From Spirodela intermedia (Eukaryota; Streptophyta; Magnoliopsida; Alismatales; Araceae), in assembly GCA_902729315.2 (NCBI GenBank), contig LR746267.1:7008424-7072423 (forward strand): a DNA stretch of 64,000 bases, given 5' to 3'. Shown piece by piece: positions 36,257 to 46,784 of this stretch. The first letter of the stretch is position 1; every line of letters begins with the position of its first letter. Made by a program: the position numbers and the translations under genes. The notes under the pieces are model-generated. The model saw nothing but the letters and a program-made list of their open reading frames with translations, had not been told where the DNA came from and did not search any database.

Positions 36257-36828
36257 ACCCAAGACCATGAGCCCTGTGAATCTCATGTGTTGGCTCCAGA
36301 GTGAACCTTCTGGTTCCTGAAGTACCCAAGACACTGAGCCCTGTGGAGGATCAGCAGCTGATGAGCGTCAGTGCTTCTTCTGGTGTTCTACAGGATGAGG
36401 ATGAGAGGATGAAGCTCTCGGGGATATTATCCTACATAACCCACCTGCTCAAGTTTTTGGAAATAGCAAGCCAGCCCCGGAAATCCCTGACTGAAGAGCA
36501 TGGGGCTGCCACCTACCACCGGATTCCTCGGATCACCTACAATAAGTTTGTCGGGCTGTTCGTGGATCCTGAGTCGTGCGCCATGACCTTTGAGGGGAAG
36601 GATCTCCTCATCAGCTACCTCCTGGTTCTAACCCTCTTCGCTGACAGCTTCAAGACGGAGCCCATTGACATCGCCAGGGACCTGAAGATGAGCTTCGTCT
36701 CCTTGAAACCCCACTACAAGCTCCTGGGGTGCACGTTCCAGCAGGAGGGCAGGCTGCAGTTGGCCATTACCTTGCCCGTTCCCCTCCACTTGCCAGAGGT
36801 GAAGAAGAAGCGGAGACGGCCACAGTGA
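33929..36828 (+). CDS. RPA49: DNA-directed RNA polymerase I subunit RPA49 (A49-like)
   Basis: This subunit of RNA polymerase I supports rRNA promoter escape and elongation in the nucleolus. Exons: 33929-34375, 35019-35168, 35827-36156 and 36394-36828, giving about 453 residues, within the usual 400-470 of the family. The N-terminal part has a strongly basic tract (GKKKKKKKSKKKR, about residues 29-42), probably a nucleolar localisation signal. It is followed by the dimerisation region (VAYFPSGYDPQ, VEFVGTSYTGEAA, YALGVLDKEK, IFRLDPRV). The C-terminal tandem winged-helix region includes KAYIIDEII, WDHLLDIL and the terminal LGCTFQQEGRLQLAITLPVP. An in-frame ATG at 33,863 would add 22 hydrophobic residues but sits only 17 bp after the TATA box, so 33,929 is preferred. 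Intron 3 holds a (CT)n run flanked by a short duplicated phrase. Confidence 0.93.
36206..36254. repeat. (CT)n run in RPA49 intron 3
   Basis: A CT dinucleotide tract, flanked by two copies of a phrase reading ACCTTCTGGTTCCTGAAGTA (about 36,166 and 36,304), so the tract lies inside a short tandem duplication. Confidence 0.9.
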
Positions 36829-36877
36829 AGTTGCGACATCTCTGCTCTGGGGGGTTGCTAGGGGTTGGGGGGGGGGA

Positions 36878-37760
36878 TTTTTGCCTAGTAATCGGTTGAC
36901 TTTCACCCGTCTGGCTGTATGCGGCGGAGTTGACTTTGTGGGACTTGTTTTTCTTTCAATATCTATCCATGTCTCTAAATGGTGCTCCATTCATTATTTT
37001 TTTCTGAAATCAACCTGAGGATAAGTTTCCTTATGACATTTTTGCCCTAGTAATTGGTTGACTTTCACTCATCTGGACTTTGTGAGACTTGTTTTTCTTT
37101 CAATATCCATCCATGTCTCTAAATGGTGCTCCATGCGTGATTTTTTTTGCTAAAATTAATTAGCGACAGAATAAATTTCCTGGTGCCATTTTTTGCTTAG
37201 TAATTGGTTGACTTTCACCCCAGGCTTTATGTGGCGGAGTTGACTTTATAGGACTTGTTTTCTTTCAATATCCATCCATGTCTCTAAATGGTACTCGATC
37301 CATGATTTTTTTCTTTCTAAAAATTGGCTAGAGAATAAATTTCCTTGTGTCATTTTTCACTTAGTAATCAGTTGACTTTCACCCATTTGGTTTTATAGTG
37401 GCGGAGTTGACTTTGTGGAACTAGTTTTTCTTGTGCTCCATCCATGATTTTTTTCCTAAAATTAATTAACTAGATAATAAATTTCCTTGTGCCATTTTCA
37501 CTTAGTAATCTGTTGACTTTCACCCATCTCGCTTTATGAGTCAGAGTTGACTTTTGTGAAACTTGTTTTTCGTTCAATATCCATCCATGTCTCCAAATGG
37601 TGCTCCATCCATGATTTTTTGTCTACAAAATTAACTATAGAATAAATTTCCTTATGGCATTTTTTGCGTAGTAATAGGTTGACTTTCACCCATCTGGCTT
37701 TATGTGGCAGGGTTGACTTTCTGGAACTTGTTTTTCTTTCAGTATCTACCCATATGATTT
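36878..37760. repeat. Minisatellite of six ~140-166-bp units carrying W-box cores, after the RPA49 stop
   Basis: Six diverged head-to-tail units begin 50 bp after the RPA49 stop codon. Landmarks recur in each: TAGTAAT-GGTTGACTTTCA, GGCGGAGTTGACTTTGTGG, CTTGTTTTTCTTTCAATATC, CCATCCATGTCTCTAAATGG, and AATAAATTTCC. The first TTGAC of each unit lies at 36,896, 37,058, 37,208, 37,372, 37,513 and 37,679 (spacings 162, 150, 164, 141, 166). Second TTGAC copies lie at 36,930, 37,240, 37,407, 37,547 and 37,713, so there are eleven in about 820 bp. TTGACT fits the WRKY-binding W-box core. The first unit probably overlaps the RPA49 3' UTR. Confidence 0.9.
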
Positions 37761-38327
37761 TTTTTCTAAAAACTTTGCTTGTGGCCATAGTTCGTTCATA
37801 GTCATATCATCAAACTATACTTCATGATGTCAATCCAACCGTGATTTAAGATCTTGAGAATAGATGATGTATTAAACGGAAATTATATTGGCATACTTTC
37901 TTGCTTGTTCTATTGTAATCTACTCCACATCACTATGACTTTTTATGGGAAAAAAAATGCGTTCATACGGTCATGGCTGCTTGTGCTAAAGCAGGGTTGA
38001 CTTTGGGGAGGGAGCTGCTCCCATGTGTGGAAGGTGTAGGAGGGCCTAAAGATCACTCCCCCAATGTATGATCAAGCAACAATTTTGATATTATCTTAAT
38101 ATATTCAGGTTATTCAGCAAAAACTAGTTCTCTATCACATTATTAGGTACCTATCTAAAAAATTGATTGTTGAGAGTGGATTTTACCCAATCATATATCC
38201 ATAACTTTATTTATTTACTTACAAAATCGAGACTAATATGGCACTACTTGCTAATGTTCTTGGTTTATTTTAATTTATAGCTATTAATAGTAAAGAAATG
38301 GTACATGATTATGTCGTACAAACCAAA

Positions 38328-38353
38328 GATAGATAGATAGATAGAGAGATAGC

Positions 38354-38396
<43 letters not shown>

Positions 38397-38485
38397 CATA
38401 ATGAGACATAAAAGCATTCACCAAAAACATGCATGTATGATGATGCTCAAGATCAAAAGATAGTTAGATAGATAGATAGATAGAT

Positions 38486-38536
<51 letters not shown>

Positions 38537-38597
38537 TAATGAGACATGAAATCATTCACCAAAAACATGCATGTATGATGATGCTCAAGATCAAAAG

Positions 38598-38650
<53 letters not shown>

Positions 38651-38710
38651 AATGAGACATAAAAGCATTCACCAAAAACATGCGTATATGATGATGCTCA
38701 AGATCAAAAG
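38328..38710. repeat. Three-unit tandem array of (GATA)n(GA)n with a shared unique segment
   Basis: Three units of about 115-138 bp each hold a GATA run, a GA run and a near-identical unique part (TAATGAGACATAAAAGCATT, then CACCAAAAACATGC, then GATGATGCTCAAGATCAAAAG). Units are about 38,328-38,459, 38,460-38,597 and 38,598-38,710. The unique parts are nearly identical, so the amplification is recent. Confidence 0.92.
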
Positions 38711-38856
38711 GTGTTGAACTGAATAATAGGAGCATTTCTATTAATTATTATGACATAAAATAAATTTAAATGGATTATATTTGGACGCCATTTCGTCATA
38801 GTAACGCACAAATGCTCATCAGTTAGAAAGGCGAGGACGCAGAGGGAGCCCGAAGG

Positions 38857-39129
38857 GTGGGAGGGCCGATGGTAGAGAGAGACAGAGACAGAGAGGACTA
38901 CTTCTACCTCGGCGGAATCGACGGGTATTTCGGGAAGGGCGTGGATGCAGTTTTGTCCAAGAAAAGGTTGGTCTGGATTTTAAGGGAATCCTTCGCTTTT
39001 GAGGACGGAGATATGGCTTTTCCCGGCGGAAGAGTTGTTGGAAGGCGCCTAAAATGGCGTCGGGATTTTCGGCGTAGCTTTTGGTATCGTTCTCGCCGCG
39101 CATTTTTGTTTATCCTACATTCTACATAA
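38857..39129 (+). other. Open frame of 90 codons, doubtful
   Basis: The frame opens MGGPMVERDRDRED and continues with YFYLGGIDGYFGKGVDAVL. It lies in a GC-richer pocket between the tandem arrays and the 3' end of the proton pump gene. No domain, no clear promoter and no splice partner are visible, and the opposite strand is also open over most of the stretch. It could be a small gene, a first exon, or chance. Confidence 0.2.
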
Positions 39130-39570
39130 AATGATCTACTGCTGCTGTAGACTCCTCTCTGTAACTCTTACCATGGATTTTTCGTTTGATTTATTCATGT
39201 TAATTGTGTAGATTTTCGTGGATGATGTGCGTAGCATTACCGTGACAAGAACAATAATACGATGTTTTCGTATCAGTCGTTCCATCATATCTGGCGAAGT
39301 CAGTCGGTAATTACTAAATCTACGATCGTGGCTCATGAAACGAAGAGTACTTTTGCTCTGTTTTGCGTACTTTGTCAATGAATGCAAATAGTTACATGGC
39401 AAAGAAGAATCCGAAATGCGACAACAACCATCCGGTCGATTAAGTTCTGAGTACAATGAATAGAACCATTGATATCTCTCTTGAAGCTGGCACAATCCTC
39501 AGTTTGGAGTTAAGCTGTAGCATAAACTCGTCCTGGGGAAGATGAAGGAAAATTGATCGACTGCATCGTA

Positions 39571-42500
39571 TCAAACTGTACGAGCTGTCTGGATGGAAAT
39601 ACTGTCCAAGTTCTTCAACCTCACAAAGGATTCAACATGCCCTCTAAAGGAATGCAATTCCCCCAACCTGCGGAAATTTTCACATAATATTGAATTAGAT
39701 CACATGTTGCATAATATAACGTCAATAACCAAGTTAGAGATGTCTTGCATAGCACAAGACGGTATCTTTTTCTAACTGGTTACTTGTCAAGTGGTGTGCA
39801 ATATCATTGGGACATGAGATGTTCTAGTTTTACATGCATGACACAGGAAAATTGCACCAAGTTAAGGCACAATTTTGAAAGGGGGGCTGAAGACGAGAGG
39901 AAAATATGGGAAGGCAGGTCGTGGAAGCTTATAGAAGAATGAATGGGGAAAAAACCTTGGAGATGGTATTTGTGTTTCGCTTATGAACGAATAAATTTGT
40001 CAGAATTATTACCTGGCTATTTCAGCACGTCTCAATGCCTGCTCTGCCATCAGGGTTGACCTTCTGCCTTCTCTTTCCAGATCTGTGGCAGAAATCCTTT
40101 CAAGACTTTTCTGTGAACGTAGCCATTTTGCTTCCCTGTCCTCTTTTCCATAATCTTTCTTTGTTGTAAAAGCCGTCTGTTAACGATGAATGCAAGGCAT
40201 ACAGGGATTATATACCTGTATGAAAACTACAGGGACGGAAATAGATGCACTCATGCACAGTTGTGTAGACTCTCATTTCAATCTATAAATAGATAGTACA
40301 ATTAAGATCTACAAATAATACCAGCTAATAATGAGACAATCAATGCTGTGGGAATTGCAGGATACGGAGAGGGGAATAAGAATTGTGAGGACTTGGAAAT
40401 GGCTCCTACCTTCCTGTCAAACAGCAGGTTCCATGCTTCCCCACTGAGTGCATATCGAACTGTGAACTTGATGATGTCAAGGGGAATGTAGAAGATTAAA
40501 CTGTATAACCATATTACACCAGCCCACCCCCAGCCAATTCCATGAATATACGCAAATTCGATATTTGCATAAACAGCAATGAGGGTAGCTACCTGGATGG
40601 AAAAATGAATTAGAAGCATGAATTATTGGCATAATGAAGAAATGAGCACCAAGTTCTGAAACTGCATTCACTATAGAAAATCACTATTCCTCTGGTGGAA
40701 GTTATGACGAACTGAATCTCTAGTCTTCATACTAAACACGGTAATGTAAAACTTGTACTTTTATTGAACTAGTTTACCAATTTGCTAGTGATAGAAAGAA
40801 AAAGCGCCACTAAGGAGGCCTCACCAATTGAGCCACAACAAATGCGCACATGAGGAGAGTCCCAGGCCTTTCTGTGAATGACCAGCTCTGACTACGAGTT
40901 ACAAAGATGAGGGCTTGACTGATGATGCTCACTTGTAGATATATGGCAGATGAGATTTTTTCGTCACTGTCACTTAAAGATCTCACTTTAAAGTAAGTCT
41001 GCACAAAAGAGCCACATGAGAAATTATGTAACCAGCGAAAATTGCCAAGATATTTTTTCCTTTGATAAATCCAAAGATGATGAAGAAACAAGTGTTCAAA
41101 CCTCAAAAAAGCTTGTTTCTGTGATGATCCAGTAAAAGAGTACAGTAACCAGTGCAAGGTATGTCCCTATGACAATGCCAGTTGCAAATATCTCATTAAG
41201 CTTCCAGCTATCAGGCATTGGTGACGGTTTGACATAATCTTTGGCAATGGTCATGATGGTTCCTGGTTTGCAGACAAGGTAGAGATGAGCAATGTGTTTC
41301 ATAATCTTGTTAAGTCTCCTCCATATTTAGTGAAAGAAGAAATTCCATGTTCCCAACTGAGCATTTAGATACATCTAATCAAGAGCAATGTTGAAAAGAC
41401 AGGATGTACCGTCGTTTAGAATTGCAATTATAAGAACCATGAAGGGTGGGAAATCATATTTCCATATCAATGCGAGAAGTACAAATCCTAGCTGCAAGAA
41501 TAAACCAATTTGGAGATGAGTATACTCCCAAGTTTTTTTCTCAAGTTTCTCAAAATGGTCCAGACAAACATACCACAATCCTTATAGTTATTGATACGGC
41601 ATAAATCTGCAAATACCAGATGGCGTCGTCAATACACTATTATGAGTTCAAATACAGAAATAAGAAAAAAAAGTCAACGCTCAACTGTATAGTTCTTCAT
41701 TCTCTGGAATATAGCTCGGCTAGTCAAGACAGCACTGATTATTACGCTTAACCCAGGTTCTGTCAGGACTATGTCGGCAGCACCTCTTGCAGCATCTGTG
41801 GAATCAGAGACAGCTATTCCAATATCGGCTTTCTTCAAAGCTGGGGCATCATTCACACCATCTCCGGTCATTCCACAGATGTGATTCTTCTCTTGAAGGA
41901 TTTTCACAATCTCATACTTGTGTTCTGATCATTGCAGAATTCCAACGAAGAAAGTTAGCTAAATAAAGAGGGATAGGTCACCACAGGCGTATATCCTTAT
42001 TTTTAACGTGATTCCAAGAACCTAGTAGTACCAAGAAGTCTCTTGAAAATCGCATGGAATGAAGATAGTTACCCGGGAATACACCAGCAAAACCATCAGC
42101 CTGTTCAATTAGCTCATCAAGGGGCAGGGCTTCATTTTCGTCTCTGTTGTGACCAAACAAGAATGAAGAAGGATACATGTTCGTTCCCATCCCCAGACGT
42201 CGACCAGTCTCCTTTGCTATTGCCAACTGGTCACCTGTCAGAAGAGTGCACTCATACTTTTATTCGAGGGTGCAGACAGAGGGCGATTCCGAAGGGCATG
42301 GCTCAACGCCAGCAGGTTCTATTCCTTGAGCATAGTTTTTGGAAACTAACTAATGGGTTCTCTGTTCAGGTGTCTTTTAAGATTCTGCATCAAATTTATG
42401 ATCTATAGAAGTAGTTTTTTTCTCATAGAAAACCATTGTTTGTTGTGAAATTCTGCTAGGTAATTTACATTCAATCACATGAACAGGAGAATAGAAGAGT

Positions 42501-45500
42501 AGTGTGGTTGCTACTAAAACTCAATCTGACGGGCACTTGTGGGAAAGGGAAGTATGAAACAATAGAGAAAACTGCGGGTAGATCTCAAATCAACATAAAA
42601 CTAGTGTCTACCGGTTATCATCTTCACGCAGACTCCAAGATTGTATGCTCTGCGGATAGTTTCTGCACTGTCATGTCTTGGCGGGTCAAACAGTGGCAAC
42701 AATCCACAGAACGTCCACGGACCGCCTGAGCTCTCTTTAGATCTCTCAGGAATGAACTGAAGGAGTCACCCCAAGAAGGCCAAGTCAGAGTCTTCCTGTT
42801 TGTAAGTCTCTCCTAAGAGTTTCGTTGCAGTCATTCGGTCATTTTCTTACCTGGTATGCGACCCCAAGCGAGCGTAATCCTCTTTCTGCAAATCTGTCGA
42901 TGGCTGCATGCACTTTTCCAGTTATGGCCTCCTTTTCTTCACACAGGCTTAGAATCTAGCATAACATGAAAAAAATATGGATTAGGAAATATTATACAGG
43001 TAAAGCAAGGGGGTAGAACTTTGAGTAGAATTCAATGGATGGAAAAATAAAGCCAACCCTCTGCCGTAAATTCTAAGCTTTTTTTTTTTTTTCGTACGAT
43101 TTATAGTTACAGAACCTCCATGAAAGAAAGCCCATTTGAGGGTCAGGTCAGGGTGTTTTCATACCTGCTCTGGAGCTCCTTTGCTAACTCGATGCCAGTT
43201 TCCTTCAGAGTCTATGTATGTGATTGCTGTGCGCTTCTCAACGGGATTGAAGGGCAGAAAATGGACTTCGGTGATGTTTGCTCTAGCCTGTGTGCAGAAG
43301 TACCATTCACTCATACTAGTCAAAGGAAACAATCTTTTCAAGGGGAAAGAACCCAACGTTTCATTCCTACCTCCTTGGGGTCAGCAAGCATGTTCACAAT
43401 GGCTGTATCAATTGCATCTTGGTTCTCTAGTCTCGAGGCTCTGGCAGCGAGCAAGATGATCATATCTTTTTCCATGTCATCATTGAACATCTGGATCAAA
43501 GCCATTTGCCTGAACTTTAGATTCTTTGGATTTTAAATAACTGTGGATGTGAGGTTCACATTCTCAATGCGTTCCTTTGGCTCAATAGGGGCATGAAGGT
43601 TTTGTCATCAGGTTGGAGATGAATTGAGATAGATTCCAAGTGATTTTGGATATAAAAATACCTCAGAAAGTCACAAATTCCTAGGTGGGTATATGGTATA
43701 AAAATATTTGAGAATATCGATATATGCTTTGTTAAATGATATTTTTCCATGGAATTATTCATACAAGGAACGAATATATCTCATACCTCAATAAGATTTC
43801 TCTCCACAGTGAGATGATTGAGGGTGAGAGTTCCAGTCTTGTCGCTGCACAGAACATCCATTCCAGCCATTTCTTCAATTGCTGTCATTCGCTTGGTGAT
43901 TGCACCCTGAAGACAGCCACATGCTTTTTTTTTTCAAAAAACTTTCCTTGGCAAATCTACCCGGAAGAGGGTGAATGCTAGGGCTCTTACTTGTTGAGAA
44001 AGGCGATGGGAGCCGATTGCCAGTGTGACTGATAGCACAGTGGGCATAGCAATGGGTATGCCTCCTATCAGTAGAACCAGAAGATTGTTTATTCCATCTC
44101 TGTACGTCCGACGCTGGACAGGGAACATGACTATGATCTCTAGGAGCATCCCTATGGCTATTGAGCATATGCAAAAGTTTCCTATTGAGGTAAGAACCTG
44201 AGAAAAGCAGGAAACAGGTAAGTTTTTGTCATTGAAAATCAAGCCCAGAGTCAACTGTTCTAAAATTAGCGCATGCATCACCTTTTGGAAGTGCCCAATA
44301 ACTTCAGTGGAGTCAACCAAGTGTGCTGCTCTCCCGAAGAAGGAATTGATTCCGGTTGCTATCACAATTGCCTCTATCTCCCCTTGCTTGCAGGTGGAGC
44401 CAGAGAAGATCTGGTCGCCGGTCCTCTTCGTGACAGGAAGGGACTCCCCGGTCAACGCTGACTGCAACATTTTGGGGAAGAACAGACCATGAGTTCCGAT
44501 TTTATTACCCTATCTATGGGTTGATATCTGACATCTATTGACTGAAAATAGCAAACTGTGGAGAAAACCAAGTAAATGCCTCTAAAAAATTTTTTTTTTT
44601 TTTTCAGGGAGTTTGCCTGATCGATCTTCAGTGGGTCTCCCTCGAGCAGACGGGCATCTGCAGGTATGATGTCGCCAAGTTTTATGCTTATTATATCCCC
44701 TGGCACTAGAATCGCCGCATCGCGCTCCTGCCATTGACCATCTCTAATCACCTGGATCGTGAGTAAACTGGTCAATAACGTAATTAATATCTATATGAAA
44801 GATATAAATAGCCCAATGTTCTTCGTTGACCTTGGTCAAAATTTTCCACCTTTGTTTTAGGAGCCAGACGAGCCATGAGTGCCGACGCAGCATTTCCAGC
44901 ATTGTTCTCCTCGATGAAGCTAATCGTGGAGTTGATGATCAGGAGGCAGATGATGCCCACAAAATCTTGCCAGTCGGGTCCTTGACCCTGAAATGAGAGG
45001 TAATCAGAAGGGGTTGACTGCTGCTACTACTACTACTACTACTATTATTGGTAGTATTTTGAATTGATGTGAGGGGAAATCAAGGATTCAGCTGTGAGCT
45101 CACTCCGCCATTGGCGAGAACGATGGCCATCACTGCCGCCGCCTCCATGACCCATGAAAGAGGGTTCCACATGAAGCCCAGGAACTTCAGAAACTTGTTC
45201 TCCTACGTTGACCAAAAAAAACAGAACACAACGTGCCCAGATTAGAAATATTTCTCAGCTCCCTGGTTCTGGGTATTCTTCATGCGTGATATGCTTCTTT
45301 TTTTTTTTTCTTTTCTTTTCTTTTGTGGTCTTCTTCTCTTCCTAATTTGGAAATGCCCCGCCCACATGATGTCAAAGAGAAGTCAACGCACAGTCTTCTC
45401 CTCGAGCTTGTTCGGGCCGAACAGCACCAGGCGAGCCTCAGCATCCTCGGAGGAGAGACCTTCCCTCGACGTCCTGAGCTGCTCGAAGACCTCCTCCAAT

Positions 45501-45652
45501 GGGAGCCGTTCCTGCAGAGGCCCAATCCGGTAAGTTTACCAATGTAGGCCCCACTCCCGTCGAATTCTCTCCTTACAGCCTCTCACCAGGTCAATATCAT
45601 CCCGGTTGAAGCTTTCAGGGTCTATCAGGGGCCTCTCCAGGTCAACCTCCAT
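39571..45652 (-). CDS. AHA10: P3A-type H+-ATPase of the AHA10/PH5 subgroup, 21 exons
   Basis: A proton-pumping P-type ATPase. Exons, in order: 45587-45652, 45392-45511, 45104-45202, 44850-44987, 44617-44751, 44282-44461, 43991-44197, 43787-43906, 43371-43490, 43165-43287, 42851-42955, 42612-42756, 42073-42234, 41686-41924, 41574-41606, 41410-41491, 41102-41262, 40825-40998, 40410-40592, 40013-40176, 39571-39667. They join in frame to 950 residues. Visible motifs are TGES (about 190), the phosphorylated Asp in [10 protein letters not shown] (about D337), [16 protein letters not shown], Arg in SITIRIV (about R662) and the proton-binding Asp in ILNDGT (about D691). The central part ([29 protein letters not shown]) matches the AHA10/PH5 subgroup rather than AHA1/2. 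The C-terminus ends QTARTV rather than YTV, as Arabidopsis AHA10 (ending AAHTV) also lacks the Tyr. AHA10 and PH5 act at the vacuole in proanthocyanidin deposition or pigment-cell acidification. The intron after exon 5 uses a GC donor. Confidence 0.94.
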
Positions 45653-45739
45653 GGTCAAACCGTCAATGTCGGTGTAGGGTCCTCCTCGACGTCTCTGAAG
45701 AAGCTCAGGGCAGCATCTCTCAGAGGCTGTCCTCTCCTT

Positions 45740-45890
45740 CTGCAGAGAAGACGGAGAAAGTTAGTGAGAGAATGTGGCGATGTGAACTAGTAATGAGAGA
45801 TGGGCATTGCATATCGCCGTGTGTTGGTGGTGCAACTGAGCAGGAGGAGCAGAGGCAGAGTAAGTGGGAGAGATGGAGAGATGTGATTAC
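45740..45890 (-). other. Probable 5' leader intron of the proton pump gene
   Basis: On the minus strand a donor GGCGG|GTAATCAC (edge at 45,890) and an acceptor CTTCTCTGCAG (edge at 45,740) enclose 151 bp upstream of the start codon. Leader introns are common in this family. No cDNA is available to confirm it. Confidence 0.4.
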
Positions 45891-46355
45891 CCGCCGCCCG
45901 TCCGCAGAGGGAGAGAGAAGGAAGCAGAAGGGTCGGTTTTTCCACAGGTCAAAGGCAACAGAGGAGGGGGGAGAGAAGGGGAGATGATCCCACTAAAAGG
46001 ACGGGAAGTGGCGGTGTTGGTGACCGGTGAACGTGTGCCATTGAGGGCCTTTTGACTGTTGGGTGACCCTTCCTTCCCATCTGCTTCTCTCTCTCTCTTC
46101 TCTCTCTCCCTCTCTACGCCGGTGAGATAGGATTACCGTAAGGTGGCGCGTACCGCAGCATCTGAAAAGGGTAGGTTGGGCCACGGACCGTTAAGTTTTG
46201 AAAGGCCGTTGGGAGATCCCGCCCAGCTCTGCCCAAAGTAAGAGAGAGACGGAGACAGACAGATAAGCAACGTGTCATGAGGTGTTTGGTTCAAGCGACA
46301 ACTGGGGCCCACCAATAGACTCTCTCTCCCTCTCTCTCTCCCCTCCGAGCGAGCG

Positions 46356-46414
46356 TATATATAAATTCCAGTCTCTACTCTTTGTCTCGTCTCCTTTCCG
46401 GGCGCAGATATAAG

Positions 46415-46461
<47 letters not shown>

Positions 46462-46550
46462 CAACCGAATGTCGTCGGTAGCAGGAGTCGGAGGAAGAAC
46501 GGCCGGGGGGACGGCGCCGCTGCCGAAGCTCCGACCAGGGGAAGGTATGA
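46356..46550 (+). promoter_or_regulatory. Plus-strand TATA box, CT patch and orphan first exon, antisense to the NRPE1 3' flank
   Basis: A TATATATAAAT motif at 46,356 is followed by a (CT)n tract (46,415-46,458) and an ATG at 46,469. The ATG opens 25 codons (MSSVAGVGGRTAGG, then TAPLPKLRPGE) that end at a consensus donor GAAG|GTATGA (46,544). This is the layout of a plant promoter plus first coding exon, but downstream sequence on this strand is occupied by NRPE1 in the opposite direction and I find no second exon. It may be a truncated gene or an antisense transcription unit. Confidence 0.35.
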
Positions 46551-46784
46551 AAGATACAGACGGATAATCGCCCCAAAGCATCCCATCCTCCCTGTATCTC
46601 GGCATCGTGTTCAACAAGCTACGCCAAAAATGGCAACAAAATGAACGGCGGCGGAGATCTGAGCATCTCCCGCGCGGCAGGTGGCGAGAGAGAGAGAGAG
46701 CCCTAAAAATCCACGATCGAACTTCGCGGCGCAAAATTATACTCACGGGACGATATTTCGCAGGGCGTGAATGGCCTGACCTTG

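Noticed and set aside
36301-36393. N-terminal extension of the last RPA49 exon (about 31 residues)
   Set aside because: A consensus acceptor at 36,393 joins exon 3 to the conserved winged-helix sequence in frame. The extension is intronic and contains a duplicated phrase.
39571-45652. AHA1/AHA2-type plasma membrane pump
   Set aside because: [17 protein letters not shown], the FCGLLPLFD context and the C-terminus without Tyr fit the AHA10/PH5 subgroup better.
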